From Natronococcus occultus SP4 (lineage in GTDB: Archaea; Halobacteriota; Halobacteria; Halobacteriales; Natrialbaceae), in the NCBI RefSeq assembly GCF_000328685.1, contig NC_019974.1, positions 1,789,001 to 1,853,000 on the forward strand: a DNA stretch of 64,000 bases, in the 5' to 3' direction. Shown piece after piece: positions 63,894 to 64,000 of this stretch; the stretch's first letter is position 1, and each line of letters begins with the position of its first letter. The position numbers and the translations under genes were made by a program. Below the pieces are notes generated by a model. It saw only the letters and a list, made by a program, of their open reading frames with translations, was not told the origin of the DNA and ran no database searches.

Positions 63894-64000
63894 GGCTTAT
63901 CATTTGAGGTTGTGGACAACGAAATCGTAGCCCCGATATCGGGGGCGTTTAACTCTTCCAGGCTAAGTCCCCGTCCTCACGGAGCAACGCAGACCGAATG
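63894..64000. other. Window end, upstream of the small membrane protein
   Basis: No gene seen. It probably holds the promoter of the small minus-strand gene and the start of a neighbouring gene beyond the window. Confidence 0.3.

Overview
The window is chromosomal DNA of an extremely halophilic archaeon (class Halobacteria). The evidence is high GC, very acidic proteins, Tat-type signal peptides, and archaeal information genes (L15e, aIF2-beta, aIF1A, RIO kinase, NcsA, FtsZ2/CdrS/CdrL). It also carries a bacterioruberin gene cluster and halocyanin-like copper proteins. Many genes have GTG starts and GTGA or ATGA stop/start overlaps. The genus cannot be fixed from this window.

Layout. 1-3.2 kb: a truncated Nudix gene, then a minus-strand run of tenA (Cys type), a Cys-less tenA, a HAD phosphatase and a class II aldolase. 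3.2-5.5 kb: thrS behind a structured leader. 5.5-11.7 kb: gfcR-type sugar regulator, LMW phosphatase, UspA, L15e, a TIM-barrel isomerase, a DgoD-type dehydratase and a membrane protein. 11.9-20.4 kb: RIO2 kinase, lipoate ligase, HtpX-like protease, endonuclease IV, methyltransferase, small membrane proteins, hotdog thioesterase, alpha/beta hydrolase and ncsA. 20.4-23.6 kb: the cell-division locus ftsZ2-cdrS-cdrL with repeated GTAAGAC operator-like sites, then tRNA-Tyr followed by decayed tRNA fragments that look like an old integration scar. 23.6-31.8 kb: aIF2-beta, an M24-fold protein and a compact cobinamide-salvage operon (HAD, cbiB, cobS, cobY, cobT, cobD, cbiZ). 31.9-44.2 kb: accessory genes, including a Tat amidase, a Cys-less asparagine-synthetase homologue, a frameshifted antiporter-USP gene, and a DUF389 transporter gene broken by a 223-bp MITE-like element. 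44.5-54.5 kb: rhodanese, FAA hydrolase, HTH regulator, folCP fusion, a solo TnpB element next to alaX, RidA, an aspartoacylase-like protein and a halocyanin-like protein. 54.7-58.9 kb: GcvT-family protein, a duplicated His-rich lipoprotein, a two-domain cupredoxin and a Cys-cluster protein. 59-64 kb: aIF1A, SDR, and the carotenoid operon crtD-lyeJ-cruF.

How genes work together. CbiB, CobS, CobY, CobT, CobD and CbiZ together rebuild cobalamin from salvaged cobinamide. CrtD, LyeJ and CruF complete C50 bacterioruberin. CdrL and CdrS control ftsZ2. The TenA/TenA/HAD run resembles the plant TenA-HAD thiamin-salvage fusion. The least explained protein set is the His-rich lipoprotein plus double cupredoxin at 56.3-58.4 kb, which looks like an uncharacterised extracytoplasmic copper/redox pair. 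The clearest sequence-level discovery is the MITE insertion: removing it with one copy of its target duplication restores a 441-codon DUF389 reading frame exactly.
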